DNA of 64,000 bases from Quercus robur (GCF_932294415.1 NC_065536.1:50840354-50904353); one strand, 5' to 3'; shown: positions 1-10,717, counted from the first letter of the stretch. Notes: generated by a model not told the origin, from the letters alone. Program-made: numbers and translations.

Positions 1-1026
1 ATCTTGACATTCCTTAGGTCCTTGATCCCCTTTAGCTTGAAGGTAGTGAAATTGATCTTGGTAACAAAATCAAAGCTACAAACCCATCTATTGATATCAG
101 GTGTGATTGAATGAGGAATGTTTTGATTGTTAGCCATGAATAATTCTTGTATGTGATTGCTAATTTCTTGATAGCTTTGATGTAGAGATTTGTTTACAGG
201 TTTAATGCTAAGATAGGCTCTGCTAATCTCTAACCATGTTTAAATAAGTTCTGAGAGTTTGAAGTTGATTGGGGAAGTGTTTCATAGTCCGAAACGGATA
301 AAAATATGTTTCAAAAAAATAAGAAGAGGAAAATGCATAAAAAATGCGAAAAGTCGGGGTAAAATTACGTGTGCCAATCGGCACTCCAAGAGTGTTGACT
401 GGCACCCAGTCCCCCTGCGGGAATTTCGGCTTATTTTGTGTTTTTGGGCACCTTTTTTGGTCCATTTTGGCCTTATTCTTCATTCCAAAAAGCAGTTGTG
501 CAATAAAATTTCTCCAAAAATTCACATTGATTTTTAAACTGGGGCATTTGAGCATGCCTCGTTCATTTTTCACAAAAAAAATCATCATCATCATTTGTTT
601 CAAAAAAAAAAAAAAAAGAGAGAGAGAAGGGAGAAGAGAAATTAACCAACTCAAAATTTTCAAAATCATGCATTCATTTTCTAAACTAGGGGCATTCAGC
701 CATGCCTTATCTCCTTTTCTAAAAAAAATCAAATCAATCATCTTTTTTCCCAAAAAAAAAAACTTTTTTCCTAAAGAAATCACCATGCATAAATTTCCAA
801 ACTAGGGGCATTCGACTATGCCTCATTTAGGTGAGTACAATCACATCAAAATTGGTCAGATAAGTTCAAATTGTACTCTACAAAGCTTTATCTGGTGAAT
901 TCTAAACTTGTCTCATCAAAATCCTAGTAGGGCTAAAGTCATCTAAGGACAAGGAGCTAAAAGAGGAAATTAATACAAATTGTTTGACTAAGGAATATTT
1001 TGTCTCTTCCAGGAAAATTAAAACAC
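1..1026 (+). mobile_element. Tat/Ogre-type retroelement 3' noncoding region (partial)
   Basis: I see no convincing gene in this stretch. It is low-complexity, A-rich and CT-rich DNA carrying the short GGGGCATT-type repeats described separately. That texture, together with a polypurine tract and apparent LTR start near 2,208-2,240, is what is known from the long untranslated 3' region of Tat-lineage (Ogre/Retand) Ty3 retrotransposons. The open frames here overlap on both strands, are biased to Phe/Lys by poly(A)/poly(T) runs and show no domain. The left end lies outside the window. Confidence 0.4.
533..825 (+). repeat. Diverged tandem repeat with GGGGCATT...ATGCC core
   Basis: Three copies of a unit starting with an 'aaactRgGGGCATTyRRcyATGCCt' core occur near 536, 683 and 799, so the spacing is about 116-147 bp. 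Between cores lie A-rich runs and 'aaatcatc' stretches. Each core looks like the polypurine tract that sits just before the 3' LTR of Tat elements. Confidence 0.6.
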
Positions 1027-1237
1027 AAGTCAAGCATCATTCAGACTTTGAGTCCGCCTATGGGAAGATCTTCTAGACCCACCCCTAGAAGAACCACCCT
1101 TTGTGTCTCCTTCTCGCTCTTGACTTGCATAAAGCCAAGATTCTTGTTGCCTATTTTGAAATTCAAGGTTTCTGATTCTTTCTTCCAAAGATCTTGTGTT
1201 GGCCTTAGCATTCACCATTCAATTGCACTGCAAAATC
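1027..1237 (-). pseudogene. Coiled-coil/Ser-Arg-rich terminal exon fragment
   Basis: On the minus strand a splice-acceptor-like 'gattttgcag' is followed by a 62-codon frame. It predicts a short coiled coil (a LEERIRNLEFQNRQQESW stretch) and a Ser/Arg/Gly-rich tail (SSRGGSRRSSHRR), then a stop. The frame is closed by a stop just upstream of its ATG, so it cannot be read straight from the acceptor. Together with the 1,741-2,037 fragment it may be a broken antisense extra ORF (aORF) of a Tat retroelement. The function is unknown. Confidence 0.3.
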
Positions 1238-1740
1238 ATCAAAGACAAGCGTTAAGTTCATTACTATGAAGCCTAGAAAAAGACAATAAAGAAGTGTCAT
1301 CTTTTACCCAATTCACTTCATTAAGCACATGTTGGGAAGATTACGTGCGTGCCACCAGCTGCAAACTTCCAATCATTTGCATGCTTTCCTCCATAAGATT
1401 AACACCCACTAGAGCATAAGGCCACAAGTTTAGAAATAGCTAGGTAAACAGAGAATGAGACGAGAGACCAAAGGGTTTTGAAATGTACCAGGCCAGTCCA
1501 AGCGATGTTCAAGGTATACTCCGGCCGATCTAGATCCATAGAGCTGTAAGATCCATCAGAATTCATTATCTTGTATTGTCATGTTGGAAAATTGGGATAT
1601 GTCTTCGTGAAAGAAGTAGGAGGACCACTAGGATGCAACATTCAGACATTTTGACAAAGGGAAAAATGAAAAAAATGATGCAAATTAATTTGGAAAAGAA
1701 AGAAGTTTACTGATGCTCCTGAGATGTCAGCCAAGCAACC

Positions 1741-2037
1741 CTATAAGTGAGCCTTGACAAATTTAATGAAGTCTCTTGATGTACCAGGAACAACAAGGCC
1801 GATTTGAGCACAAGCTATTTCTTTGTTACTCAGAAGGTTTGCCAACCGGATAGAAGGACAAGGATGGGCAGGAATCGTGCCAGGAGGATATACATGGTGA
1901 ACCTGTGGAAGCACCTGATCTCCAAGATACCAGTATCTACCTTGGCCACATTCAAACAAGACCTGATGCTCATTCAACTCCTGAGCCCATACACATTCAT
2001 CATGCTCCATACATCTTAGCCAAGGGTTTAAGGACAT
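1741..2037 (-). pseudogene. Antisense extra ORF (aORF-like) fragment
   Basis: This is a 98-codon minus-strand frame with protein-like composition. Recognisable stretches are GQGRYWYLGDQVLPQ, VYPPGTIPAHPCPSIRL and LLSNKEIACAQIG. The 'YLGDxVxxQ ... PPxxIP' pattern recalls the C-terminal part of plant-mobile-domain or retroelement aORF proteins. Tat elements are known to carry extra ORFs, often antisense, between pol and the 3' LTR, and this one lies just before a polypurine tract at 2,208. No complete gene structure could be built. This is a family guess, not a firm assignment. Confidence 0.35.
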
Positions 2038-2207
2038 CTAAACATCACAAAGAACCCAAAAAAAAAAAAAATCACAAAAAATCCAAAACGAAAAGAGATG
2101 CCATACCCACAAAAAAAAAAAAAAAAAAAAGACCTAAAAAAAAAAATCACCTCATCGGCATCTAAGCCATCAATCACCATTCACCATTCACCAAGCTTAC
2201 AAAGAAC

Positions 2208-2240
2208 GCTTGGGGGGCATTGATAGACGACACTTAGGCA
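2208..2240 (+). other. Polypurine tract and apparent LTR start
   Basis: The sequence 'gcttggggggcat' is followed directly by TGATAGACGACACTTAGG. A G-rich polypurine tract ending in '-gcat' before a TG start is the arrangement seen at the internal/3'-LTR junction of Tat elements. The end of this LTR could not be located. Confidence 0.45.
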
Positions 2241-3056
2241 ACCAACAAAGGAACTTTAAAAACATATCATCAATATCTTCCAAAAGTTGTGGACCAACCC
2301 TAAAATATTCGTACATCCAAACCTAAAAAAATATCAGCACACATCAATAACAACACAAATAACCTTTGCAAAATACACCCAACCAAGAATTTAAATATCA
2401 CCTGCTAAACGAACAATACACCTCCTAAGCTTGAAAGACTACGCCGAGAAAGCTAAGGCATAAAGTGTAAGAGGTTCGCATAAGCCATGCTACCCCAATC
2501 ACAATTTTTGATTCGATTGATGTCCCACAAACTCCACAAGTAGCGTAATTCACCGTACTTCCCAAGTCAGGGCACAAGAGAGTCCCAATGAAAAGGAGCA
2601 TAAACATCCGAGTGCTAGTTGCCACAATCTCACACTTATCAATATTAAAATACAGCCACATCAAGGACACATTTTTACCATTGATTTGTGGAGGGATCAC
2701 ACCCAATAAACTCCTAATCTCCGCAGGTGAAATTGAATCATTACCCTTAATTCTCTCACTACCCAATTGTAAGCCAGTATGGCTGAGAAGTCATATGGTG
2801 TTAACATTACCTCTCCAATGCCCGGAAAATGAAAGGTACAAGTGTTATCCTAGAATTGCTCAAATAATGCAACAAGCAGTTGAAGATCCTTGTATTTAGT
2901 GGTGTCGTAATCCAAAAGAGCTTGGAAAAAGGTTTGGAAGCCAGCTTCATGGATGACATTTCTAATGTCAGCGGATAGTGTTGCCCACCTATGTTTCAGT
3001 AACTGTAGACTACCTCATCTTTTGAGATTCTGCAATTAACAAGGATAACCCACATG

Positions 3057-3098
<42 letters not shown>

Positions 3099-4659
3099 GC
3101 CAATCATCATGATATCCATAAGAATGCCCTGTTCCAAAAATACTTACTCCAAAATCCTAACCAACAAAGTAAAGATGCCCTCATAAAAAATTAGCTAGAC
3201 CCAAATGCCATTTCACAAATTTAGATTCTAAAACACCCTACAATATTCCAATCAACCCAAAAATCTTTCATCTCCATAAATTCATCCAAAAATGACCCAA
3301 ACATATATCCAACCCAAAGAAAAACAATTTCTTTCCGTACCCATGAAATATAACACCTAAAAAAAAAAATTTCTTTCCATGCCCATGAAAAATAATGCAC
3401 AAACATCCCAACAAAATTCCCATTACCCATAAAAAATGAGCTTACCCAATTATGGTTACATAACAAATTCACAATCAATCAAAAATTTTCCAACAATGTC
3501 TAAAATAATATCCAACACAAATCTCAACTAATAACCAACATTATCCAAACTTGATAATACAACTCAACAATTCAAAAATGCCCCAAAAAATCAACATGCC
3601 TACACAATGATTTCCATCCAAATCATACAATATCCAAAAATTCCCACAAGAGCAAATGACAACAAAATGACAATGCCTCATCATAAATTTCCCAACAAAA
3701 CAAGAAATCAACAAATGTATCAACAAAAAAAAAAAATGAGCTCACCTTGAATTTTTTTTTGGATGAGTGTGGAGCATGAGTGCTTGGGACTTGAAGAAGT
3801 CCCTCTTCATCATTCCATTCTATTGATGAATGATACTTCTTCCCATTGAATGTAAGAAAGTAAGGTGGTCCACGAGGAAATGTTGTGGAAGTGGGGGGAA
3901 GAAAAAGGGAAATGGGTTCCAAAAATGGGTTTTTCAAAGAGGCACAAAAATTCAAATATCTAAAGAAATATTCAAGGGAATGGAAGAAATCAAGTTTGGA
4001 AGACTAGAGAAGTGATTTTCTATGCAAGAAATGGTGTGGAAAAATAGAAAATGCAATAGGAATAGAGCTTGAAATGGTAACAATGGAGGAAGAGGAACAA
4101 AGAAGAAGTAAAAAAGATGAAAGGAGTAAAAAACAAAAGGGGATCAAAATTTTAGCCCCCCTTGCTTTTTTTTACTTGAGTTGTTGAGTCAACTCAAGTT
4201 TGACTGAGTTGACTTGATCAAACTTGAGTTAAATCATTAAAAAAAAAAAGGTTTTAAAAAATGAATGAGAGATGAAGAAAATGAGTGAAATAAAAGAAAA
4301 ATGAATGAAAAGAAAGAATGAATGAAAATAAAATGATGAATGAAATGAAAAAAAAAAATTGAAAGGGAAATTATTAAAAAAAAAAAAAAAGAGATAAAAA
4401 AAATGGTCTTAAAAATTTTTTAGAAATGTTTTCAAAACCCGTGGCATCAATTATGTTGGAAAAAAGAAGAAAAGAAAGAAGAATAGAAAATTTTCAAATA
4501 AATAACTCAAGCGTTAAAATAAAAAAAAAGAAAAGAAAAAAAAAAGAAAAAATAATTTCACAAGGAATAAAATTGATCAAGTGAAACAATAAGGAAGGGA
4601 AAATTCCCTAAATGGAGCGGATAAAGTCTCAGTCATCAAAATTCTAATTTGACTTCTCT
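2241..4659. mobile_element. Unclassified retroelement-derived noncoding DNA
   Basis: I see no gene here. The stretch holds A-rich low-complexity DNA, a 34-nt poly(A) run at 3,060-3,093, purine-rich AATG-type repeats at 4,258-4,360, and short minus-strand frames (3,221-3,955) without domains. 'TTGAGTCAACTCAAG'-type sequence at 4,170-4,235 forms inverted repeats. It probably contains an LTR that starts near 2,220, with later insertions, but I cannot set boundaries. Confidence 0.35.
4174..4199. repeat. Inverted repeat (10-bp arms)
   Basis: The arms ACTTGAGTTG and CAACTCAAGT flank a 6-nt loop. Related TTGAGT/TTGACT words continue to about 4,235. Confidence 0.55.
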
Positions 4660-5110
4660 TTAATAGATTTTTAGATCGGGCGAATATAGTTCTCGATCAC
4701 CTCATTCCAAATTGGTCGAATTGAGTTCTTAGTCATTCCTAGTCAGACTGGGTGAATAAAGTTCTCAGTCGGCTTCTAGATCGGGCGAATACGGTTCTTG
4801 GTCACCTCAATCTGGATCGGGCAAATACAGTTCTCGGTCACCTGATTCCAAATTGGGTGAATAGAATTCTCAATCATTCCAAGTCAAATTGAGTGAATAG
4901 AGTTCTTCATCGGCTTTCAGATCATACGAATACAGTTTTTGGTCACCTTATTCCATATTAGGTGAATAAAGTTCTCGATCATTCCAAGTCAGATTGAGAG
5001 AATAGAGTTTTCCATCGACTTTCAGATCGGACCAATACAATTTTTGGTCACCTTATTCTAGATTGGGCGAATAGAGTTCTCAATCATTTCAATTCAAATT
5101 GAGCGAATAG
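4660..5110 (+). repeat. Tandem repeat, about 50-110-bp units (AGATCGGGCGAATA)
   Basis: Copies beginning 'agatcgggcgaata.agttctcggtcacc' recur near 4,670, 4,777, 4,821, 4,916 and 5,020. They alternate with a related half-unit 'aaattgggtgaatagagttctcaatcattcc', so the long unit of about 105 bp looks like two diverged half-units. The array lies some 220 bp before a polypurine tract and LTR. Tat/Ogre 3' untranslated regions are known to carry such tandem arrays and to seed satellite DNA. Confidence 0.75.
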
Positions 5111-5330
5111 AGATCAGCATTCAAGATTTTATCCAGGTTCATCAATTATCAAGTAGATTAGATGTCCACAGTTCTTATTTTTTGTAAAATAATAAAACAC
5201 TAGTTCTACATCTCAAGATTCTAGGTTCTAGGGCTAGGAAATTTTTGAAAAATCAACCTTGATTAAATCATGGTTTCTAAAATCAGTGTCTTTATTTTAC
5301 ATTGACATTCGCTTTTCCAGCTATGTCAAT

Positions 5331-5341
5331 GAGGGGCATTC
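5331..5341 (+). other. Polypurine tract before LTR
   Basis: 'gaggggcattc' directly precedes the LTR start TTTAGACACTCAATTTTG. It is equivalent to the plus-strand priming site of Ty3 elements. Confidence 0.55.
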
Positions 5342-6155
5342 TTTAGACACTCAATTTTGTACCCATAATTTAGTTTTGGAAGATGACTAAAATGACCCTT
5401 TCATCAAATCTGAAGTTATTTTTCAAAACCTCTTTTGTCTTCTAAGACACAAAAATCAAAACTGAATTTTATTCTAAAAATTCATTCTTTTTTAACTTTA
5501 AAAAATCAAATCTCCAATTTCTTTTAAAACCCATTATGTTTCTTAATTAAACAATCAGATTTAGATTTTCCTTTTAGGGATCCATTCTATTATTTAATTA
5601 AGAAATCAAATTTGGGAATTTCTAAAAAAATCCATTCCTTGTTATCTAAAAAATCAAATCAAAATTTTTATAACAAAACTCATTTTGCTAATTTGAAACT
5701 TCTCATAAAAAATCTTTCTTTTCACAAATAAAAATTCAGATGTGATTTCTCTTTGTATAAATGCAACAGATCTAGTATTCTGCACATTTTAGATCTGAGA
5801 ATACTGATACCACAATTGGCACGTCATTTTTTATGGGTATTTAAAAGGTCATTTAAAGTCTAGAAGATCAGACTCTGTTTGGGTAGGGTGAGTGCCTAAC
5901 ACCTTCCCATCCTGTAACCTAGCCCCCAAACCTTAGAATTTTAGGTTAGTAGATTTAGTGTCTTATTTTTATTTTGGGGTAGAATGTAACTAGGAAACAA
6001 GGCTTTGTATTTTTTTTCTTTTTTTAGATTGTACCTAGGAATCAAAGCAATGTAAAATTCTTTCTACCATGATGTAATTATTTCCAATTAATAAGAACCA
6101 TATTATTCAAAATATGTTGTAATTTGTATAGTTTTCTTATTTTACTTATAAAACA
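5342..6155 (+). mobile_element. Tat/Ogre-type LTR, plus orientation
   Basis: This LTR of about 814 bp starts TTTAGACACTCAATTTTGTA, so the canonical TG is changed to TT, and ends ...AAACA two bases before a primer-binding site. It carries the motif GTGCCTAACACCTTCCC at 5,892-5,908, shared with three other LTRs in the window, and a TATA-like 'tgtataaatg' near 5,753. A polypurine tract stands on its left and a primer-binding site on its right, so it has the marks of both a 3' and a 5' LTR. No partner LTR was found in the window. Confidence 0.65.
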
Positions 6156-6157
6156 AG

Positions 6158-6170
6158 TGGCGACTCCATA
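6158..6170 (+). other. Primer-binding site (TGGCGACTCC type)
   Basis: TGGCGACTCCATA lies just after the LTR end. TGGCGACTCC is the tRNA-primer complement typical of Ogre/Tat elements. The same word occurs in minus orientation at 18,361-18,376 and in altered form at 26,805. Confidence 0.65.
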
Positions 6171-6423
6171 TGATCCTAAAAAGGGAAGGTGCCACTACAC
6201 CCTTTTCTGAGAGCAACCAAGTTTTCCGGTCTCTCATAGTTACCCTACCATATGTGTCTTGCAAATTGTACCATATTTGAACCTTGCAAACTATCATCTT
6301 GCATATTGCAAACTGTCATTTTGCAAACTGTCATTTTGCAAACTACTATCTCTGAATCTTGCAAACTGTTGTCTTGCAAATTGCTATTTTTTAAATCTTG
6401 TACATTCTCATATTTAGCACTAG
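6171..6423 (+). mobile_element. Retroelement leader / short CTTGCAAA repeats
   Basis: After the primer-binding site comes leader sequence 'gggaaggtgccactacaccc'. Then, at about 6,256-6,405, there are many copies of 'cttgcaaact(g/a)tc', a 14-17-bp degenerate tandem repeat. No gene is evident. Confidence 0.45.
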
Positions 6424-7430
6424 GCCGTGAAGTATGGTCTCATTACCAGGGGGGCTGCGGTGGACTTGAGGAGGGTCACCTTGCTTCGAGCTCACCTTGA
6501 CAAGCTCTCTCCAAATGATGTAAGTTAGAAACATATATTGCTTTCACTATTTGCATACTTCTTAAGGTTCTCTTTCTAACCCCATGCGTTGTCATAGATC
6601 ATATGGAGTCCTTGGGCCGGAGTTGCCCCTGTGGCGGACCTAGGCTTAGAGGCAACTACCATACTTGCTTTGAGTCTCTCTCAACCCCTTGAGGGCGGTG
6701 GATTAAGGGTGATCTACTTAGAGGAGAGGGTGTGCTGCCAGCTGGCGAGGGAGGACGGGCCTTGGGGACCCATGGATCCTCTAGTGTTCATGCTTGCTCC
6801 TCGTTCCATGATGGATGCGGAGTATGACCTGTGGGGGCCAAGCATCCCCTTTACTAATCAGGTCACATATGAGCTAGAATATGACAAGTTTAGTGGGGCT
6901 CGCCTTATGCTTTCTGTCACCATTTAGGTATGTGTTCTTGCTTCTTTCATTTTTCTTTAATCAGTCATTATTTGCATTCTTGTACATTAGTAACATTCAA
7001 ATGAAACATTTATGTTAGGAGGGCATTGCTGCCAGTACTCTTATTGATCCTTCTCATTTGCCTTGGTCAGTCTATGCCTACGACCCTGATGGCTTTGCTC
7101 GGGAGCGCCCTGTTGGCCGTAATACAAATGTCATGGGCTACCCTTTTCTCGATGGCACGTGGGCGATGAGTTCTCTTCCATTCTTGTTCTCTATACTTTC
7201 TATTCTTGCATCCCAACACTTATTCTAACAACCTTTACTTCAAAATTTAACCCACTATTCAGGAGCATGAGGAGCTCATTTGGCTTGCGAGTAACCTCAA
7301 GTTGGAATTGACTAAGTACTCTCGACAGCTGTATGGTGGCGGCGATGCCGTCAATGATGATGGCAGTGATGGTGCTGGAGATTCAGAGTCAACTCTGAGC
7401 CATCAATCGAGGAAGAGGTGCTTTCAATGA
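6424..7430 (+). pseudogene. Plant-mobile-domain-like spliced gene fragment
   Basis: At least four exon-like blocks are visible. 6,424-6,519 ends SPND|gtaagt. 6,598-6,927 begins IIWSPWAG, contains IYLEERVCCQL, and ends next to gtatgt. A block begins at 7,019 (EGIAASTLIDPSHLPW). The last, 7,263-7,430, begins EHEELIWLASNL, is acidic/Ser-rich and ends with a TGA stop. The pattern 'vvWxPw ... YLxERVxxQ' resembles the plant mobile domain (MAIL/MAIN-like and retroelement-borne proteins). The second block ends with an in-frame TAG exactly where CAG|gt would be expected. The third block lacks a clear donor. It is therefore probably a decayed copy. It lies between a plus-oriented LTR and a minus-oriented pol, so it may be an aORF antisense to the 8,531-14,871 element, or a captured gene. 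Its cellular role is unknown. Confidence 0.45.
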
Positions 7431-8530
7431 TCTTGCAAACAGACACAGACACAGACACAACATAACGTAGCATACTTTCTTTTTGTTGCTTTTACTATTT
7501 TTCTTTTTAGCATACATGCTTGCACTTTAGATTTGGTTTGAGACTTTGAGTTGTATCTTAAGAACATCTTTTACATTTATGCTTTTATTTGGGATATGTA
7601 CTTAAATTATAAACTCGTGGAAACTTTATGCAATTTGGCTATCCTTGGTCTTTGACAAATGAAAGTTTTGTACTTGCATTATGCCTTGAATAGTCTTTTA
7701 GGCCATAAAACCTATACGAGAACATACTCAAAACATGAGAGCTTGGTTTTGCATGTCTTCCTTCACCTTATCTAGTTCCAAAGAGGCTTTCACTCCTTTT
7801 CATCTCCCTCGTATCTTTCTTATACCATCAAGTCAAAATGAGTGAATCCTTTTTCTCAATCCCTAATTTTTTCCTAGGTCTTCGACCTAGCAGGATTCCT
7901 ATATCGTCTTTGAACTTATTTTTTATTTTTCTCTTTTTCTCTCTCTCTTTCTTTTCCTTTCACTCACGCTGTCTCTCTCCCTCTTTTACTTCTTCTGGAT
8001 ATGGCCATCTGAGAGGCTCCAATTGTTTCACTTAACTTTAGGATATAAGAAATGACTTAAAGCCTGTCATGCAGTGGGTCCACATAGTTGAGAAAGCTTA
8101 CATAAGTTCAATCAAAATAAAGAAAGACTGAGTGACCACCTTGATATTCCCCAAATTTTACTTTTTTGCATTTTAAGATTCTCATGTCTTTTCTTATGAA
8201 TTTAATAAAGGATTGGAATGTTCCAAATGCCCTATAGAAATAATTTATCATCTTTTAATTTGAGCAATGGGAGAAACACCCATTTATTATCTTTACTTAT
8301 TGTCATTATTTTTCTTTTTTTTTTTCTTTTTCTTTTCTTTTTTCCATGCCATGTAATTTTTGCCCATGACGTCCTTTGAGGAATTTTCTCCATGCCCATG
8401 GTCTTTGCCCCTATCTTTTGTCTAGATCGCCCTTTTGGGTTTTCAACCTAGTGGGGTCCTTTTGCCTTAACTTTTTCCTAGGCTGCCTTTCAGGTTTTCA
8501 ACCTAGCTGCCTTTTTTCTTTCTTTTCTTT
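7431..8530 (-). mobile_element. 3' noncoding part of minus-strand Tat element
   Basis: No coding sequence is recognised. CT-rich tracts lie at 7,920-7,990 and 8,310-8,345. A word 'cctagg..g..tttcaacctag' recurs near 7,877, 8,423 and 8,477 (minus sense: CTAGGTTGAAAACC), typical of repeats after integrase in this lineage. No LTR matching the one at 15,407-17,152 was found to the left, so the 3' LTR seems missing or replaced. Confidence 0.45.
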
Positions 8531-9832
8531 TCAAATGTGGTATCTTCGGAGTCTATCCATGCTGATTGGGCAAAGAATCTCTTTCCTATACAAATCTGTA
8601 ATTCTTGTAGTACCTCCTAACATGATCTTCTTAATAATAAAAGGACCAGACCATCTTGGCTTCATCTTTCCTCTGGTATCAAAGGTTTCATCTCTAAACA
8701 CTTTCAGAACCAAGTCCCCTTCCTTAAGGTTTCTAGGTCTTACCTTTTTGTTAAATGCTCTAGCAATCCTCTTTTGGTATCCGTGTGCATGGTATTGTGC
8801 CCTAGCTCTCTTATCATCTATCAAAGCCAATTGTTCATATCTTTGTTTCACCTAATCTTCCTCTAGGACCTTGGTTTCTACTAGTACCCTCAAAGATTGT
8901 ATCTCCACCTCAATGGGAAGTATCGCTTCACTACGGTGGACCAAAGAGTAGGGGTTTGCCCCAGTTGATGCACGCATAGAAGTTCTATAACCCCATAAGG
9001 CAATGGGAGCTTTTTGGCCCAGTCCTTGTATGTCACTACCATCTTGGCTAGGATGTTCTTGATATTTTTATTGGCTGCTTCTATGGCCCCATTAGTCTAT
9101 GGTCGATATGGTGAAGACTTGTGATGCTCAATGTTGTATAGTTCCATGATTGTTCTAACCTCCCCCTTAAAGTGCGAACCATTATTGGAGATAATCTCTT
9201 AGGGCACCCCATATTGACAAATGATGTTATTCTCTATGAATTGAGCCACATGTTTGGCTTTTAACATAGAGTAGAAGGCCACTTCCACCCACTTGGTGAA
9301 GTAGTCAATTGCTAATAGGATGTATTCATGTCCATTCGAGGCCTTAGGGGCTATTCTTCCAATCACATCTACGCCCGACTGAGAAAGGCCATGGAAATGT
9401 CATGTTGTATAGCTCACTCAGTGGCACATGATTCAAATTTGCATGTATTTAGCAATCATGGAAACTCTTCACAAAGTCTACACAATCGGTCTCCATTATG
9501 TTCCAATAAAACCCTATTCTCAAGATCTTCTTGACTAACATTCTCCCATTCATGTGAGGACCACAAATCCCTTGATGAATTGCTTCCATAACTTTCTCGG
9601 CTTCTTCTTTCTTCAGACAACAAAGATGTATATCATCATAGGATCTCTTATAAAGCTGTCCTCCGCATAAGATGTATTGCATTGCCATCATCCTAATCAA
9701 ACAATGCTCTTTCTCATCGACACCATCCAAATATACCCCTAACTCCAAGAATTTCGTGATGTCATAATACCAAGGAATCCCTTCCTCCTCTATAACCAAG
9801 ACTGAAGCTTTGGTCTTCTCTTTGTGTACCAT
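8531..9832 (-). pseudogene. Tat retrotransposon integrase (decayed)
   Basis: Read on the minus strand, the order is a zinc-binding region (HQGICGPHMNGR ... CVDFVKSFHDC, second Cys of the usual CxxC pattern lost), a DDE core, and a C-terminal region with KEGDLVLK and WSGPFIIKK that ends at 8,531. Core landmarks are AIDYFTKWVEVA, IISNNGSHFKGE and GAIEAANKNIK. The Asp expected in the 'ISDNG' active-site box reads Asn (codon AAT, about 9,192). Stop codons interrupt just before that box and just before the TNGAIE box. Integrase normally inserts the DNA copy into the host genome; this copy cannot. It directly follows the RNase H regions of the same element. Confidence 0.85.
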
Positions 9833-10012
9833 CTCATAACTTTCTTCAATTTCTAAAGGTCATGTCCGAACTCCTTCGAGTACTTCAACCATAGAAGCTA
9901 AAGTAGCCAAGGCATTTGCAAACTAAATCTGAGCTCTAGGGATGGTCGTGTACTTAAATTTGTCAAAAGTTTTGGTCAAATCCTTTAGATACTGCTGATA
10001 AAGTTTTAAGTA

Positions 10013-10285
10013 CTACTTCACTTTCCATAACCTTTGCACTTGAGCTATTACCAAAGTCAAATCTCCAAAGACCTCGGCCTCTTTTACCCCCAACTCTCGG
10101 GGAGCTTTCATTCTGGCGATACAAGCCTCATATTCTGCCATGTTATTGGTTGCCTTGAAGTTCAACTTAACTACCAAAGGTATGTGAGATCCTTCGGGAG
10201 TGATTAAAAGTACTCCTATCCCATTTCCATATTGGTTCATGATTCCATCGAAATAAATCTTCCATGCTTCTAGCTCAATATCCAA
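10013..10285 (-). pseudogene. Second (archaeal-type) RNase H domain of Tat element
   Basis: This 90-residue frame contains YFDG, GNGIGVLLITPEG, TNNMAEYEAC and VFGDLTLVIAQ, which is the aRNH fold with its Asp and Glu landmarks. A second RNase H after the RT-associated one marks the Tat lineage (Ogre, Retand and relatives) of Ty3 elements. The frame is separated from integrase and from the first RNase H by frame breaks. Confidence 0.8.
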
Positions 10286-10321
10286 AATATCCTCATCTGG
10301 AAAATCTTCTCTACTATCCTC

Positions 10322-10717
10322 TCATTTTGTAGGATTCTCGGCATAAAAATCAGACACGACACTCCCTTTGATAGTCTTCCTTGCCACATACTTCAAATCA
10401 AATTTTGCCAATAGGATCAGCCATCTTAACTGTCTTCCATTCAAAGCTGGTTTCTCAATTAGGTACTTCAAGGGATCCATTCTAGCTACTAAACATATTT
10501 TGAAATGTTGGATAATGTGTTTCAACTTCTGTATGGCCCATACGAGAGCAAAGCACGATTTTTCTATAGGTGTCTCATAATCATGGAACCTCTTGCTCAA
10601 ATAGTATATGATCCACTCATTCTTATCATTGTCTTCTTGTGCAAGCATACTTCTAACTGCATCCTCTATGATAGAGAGATACAGGAGTAATGGTTTCCCA
10701 TGCATCGAGGGTATCAA
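10322..10717 (-). pseudogene. RT-associated RNase H region of Tat element
   Basis: The frame includes RSMLAQEDNDKNEWIIYYLSK, ETPIEKSCFALVWAIQKLKH, MDPLKYLIEKPAL and LAKFDLKYV. This is the usual region between the RT thumb and the second RNase H in Ty3/gypsy polyproteins. The N-terminal catalytic residues are not well kept, as is usual for this degenerate domain in Tat elements. It would degrade the RNA strand during reverse transcription. Confidence 0.75.

Noticed and set aside
223..805. Overlapping open frames of 92-187 codons on both strands
   Set aside because: They are made of Phe/Lys-rich runs from poly(A)/poly(T) tracts and repeats, and no domain or splice structure is visible.
4660..5110. 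CRISPR-like array
   Set aside because: Units are adjacent and diverged, without constant spacers, in a plant retroelement. There are no cas genes.
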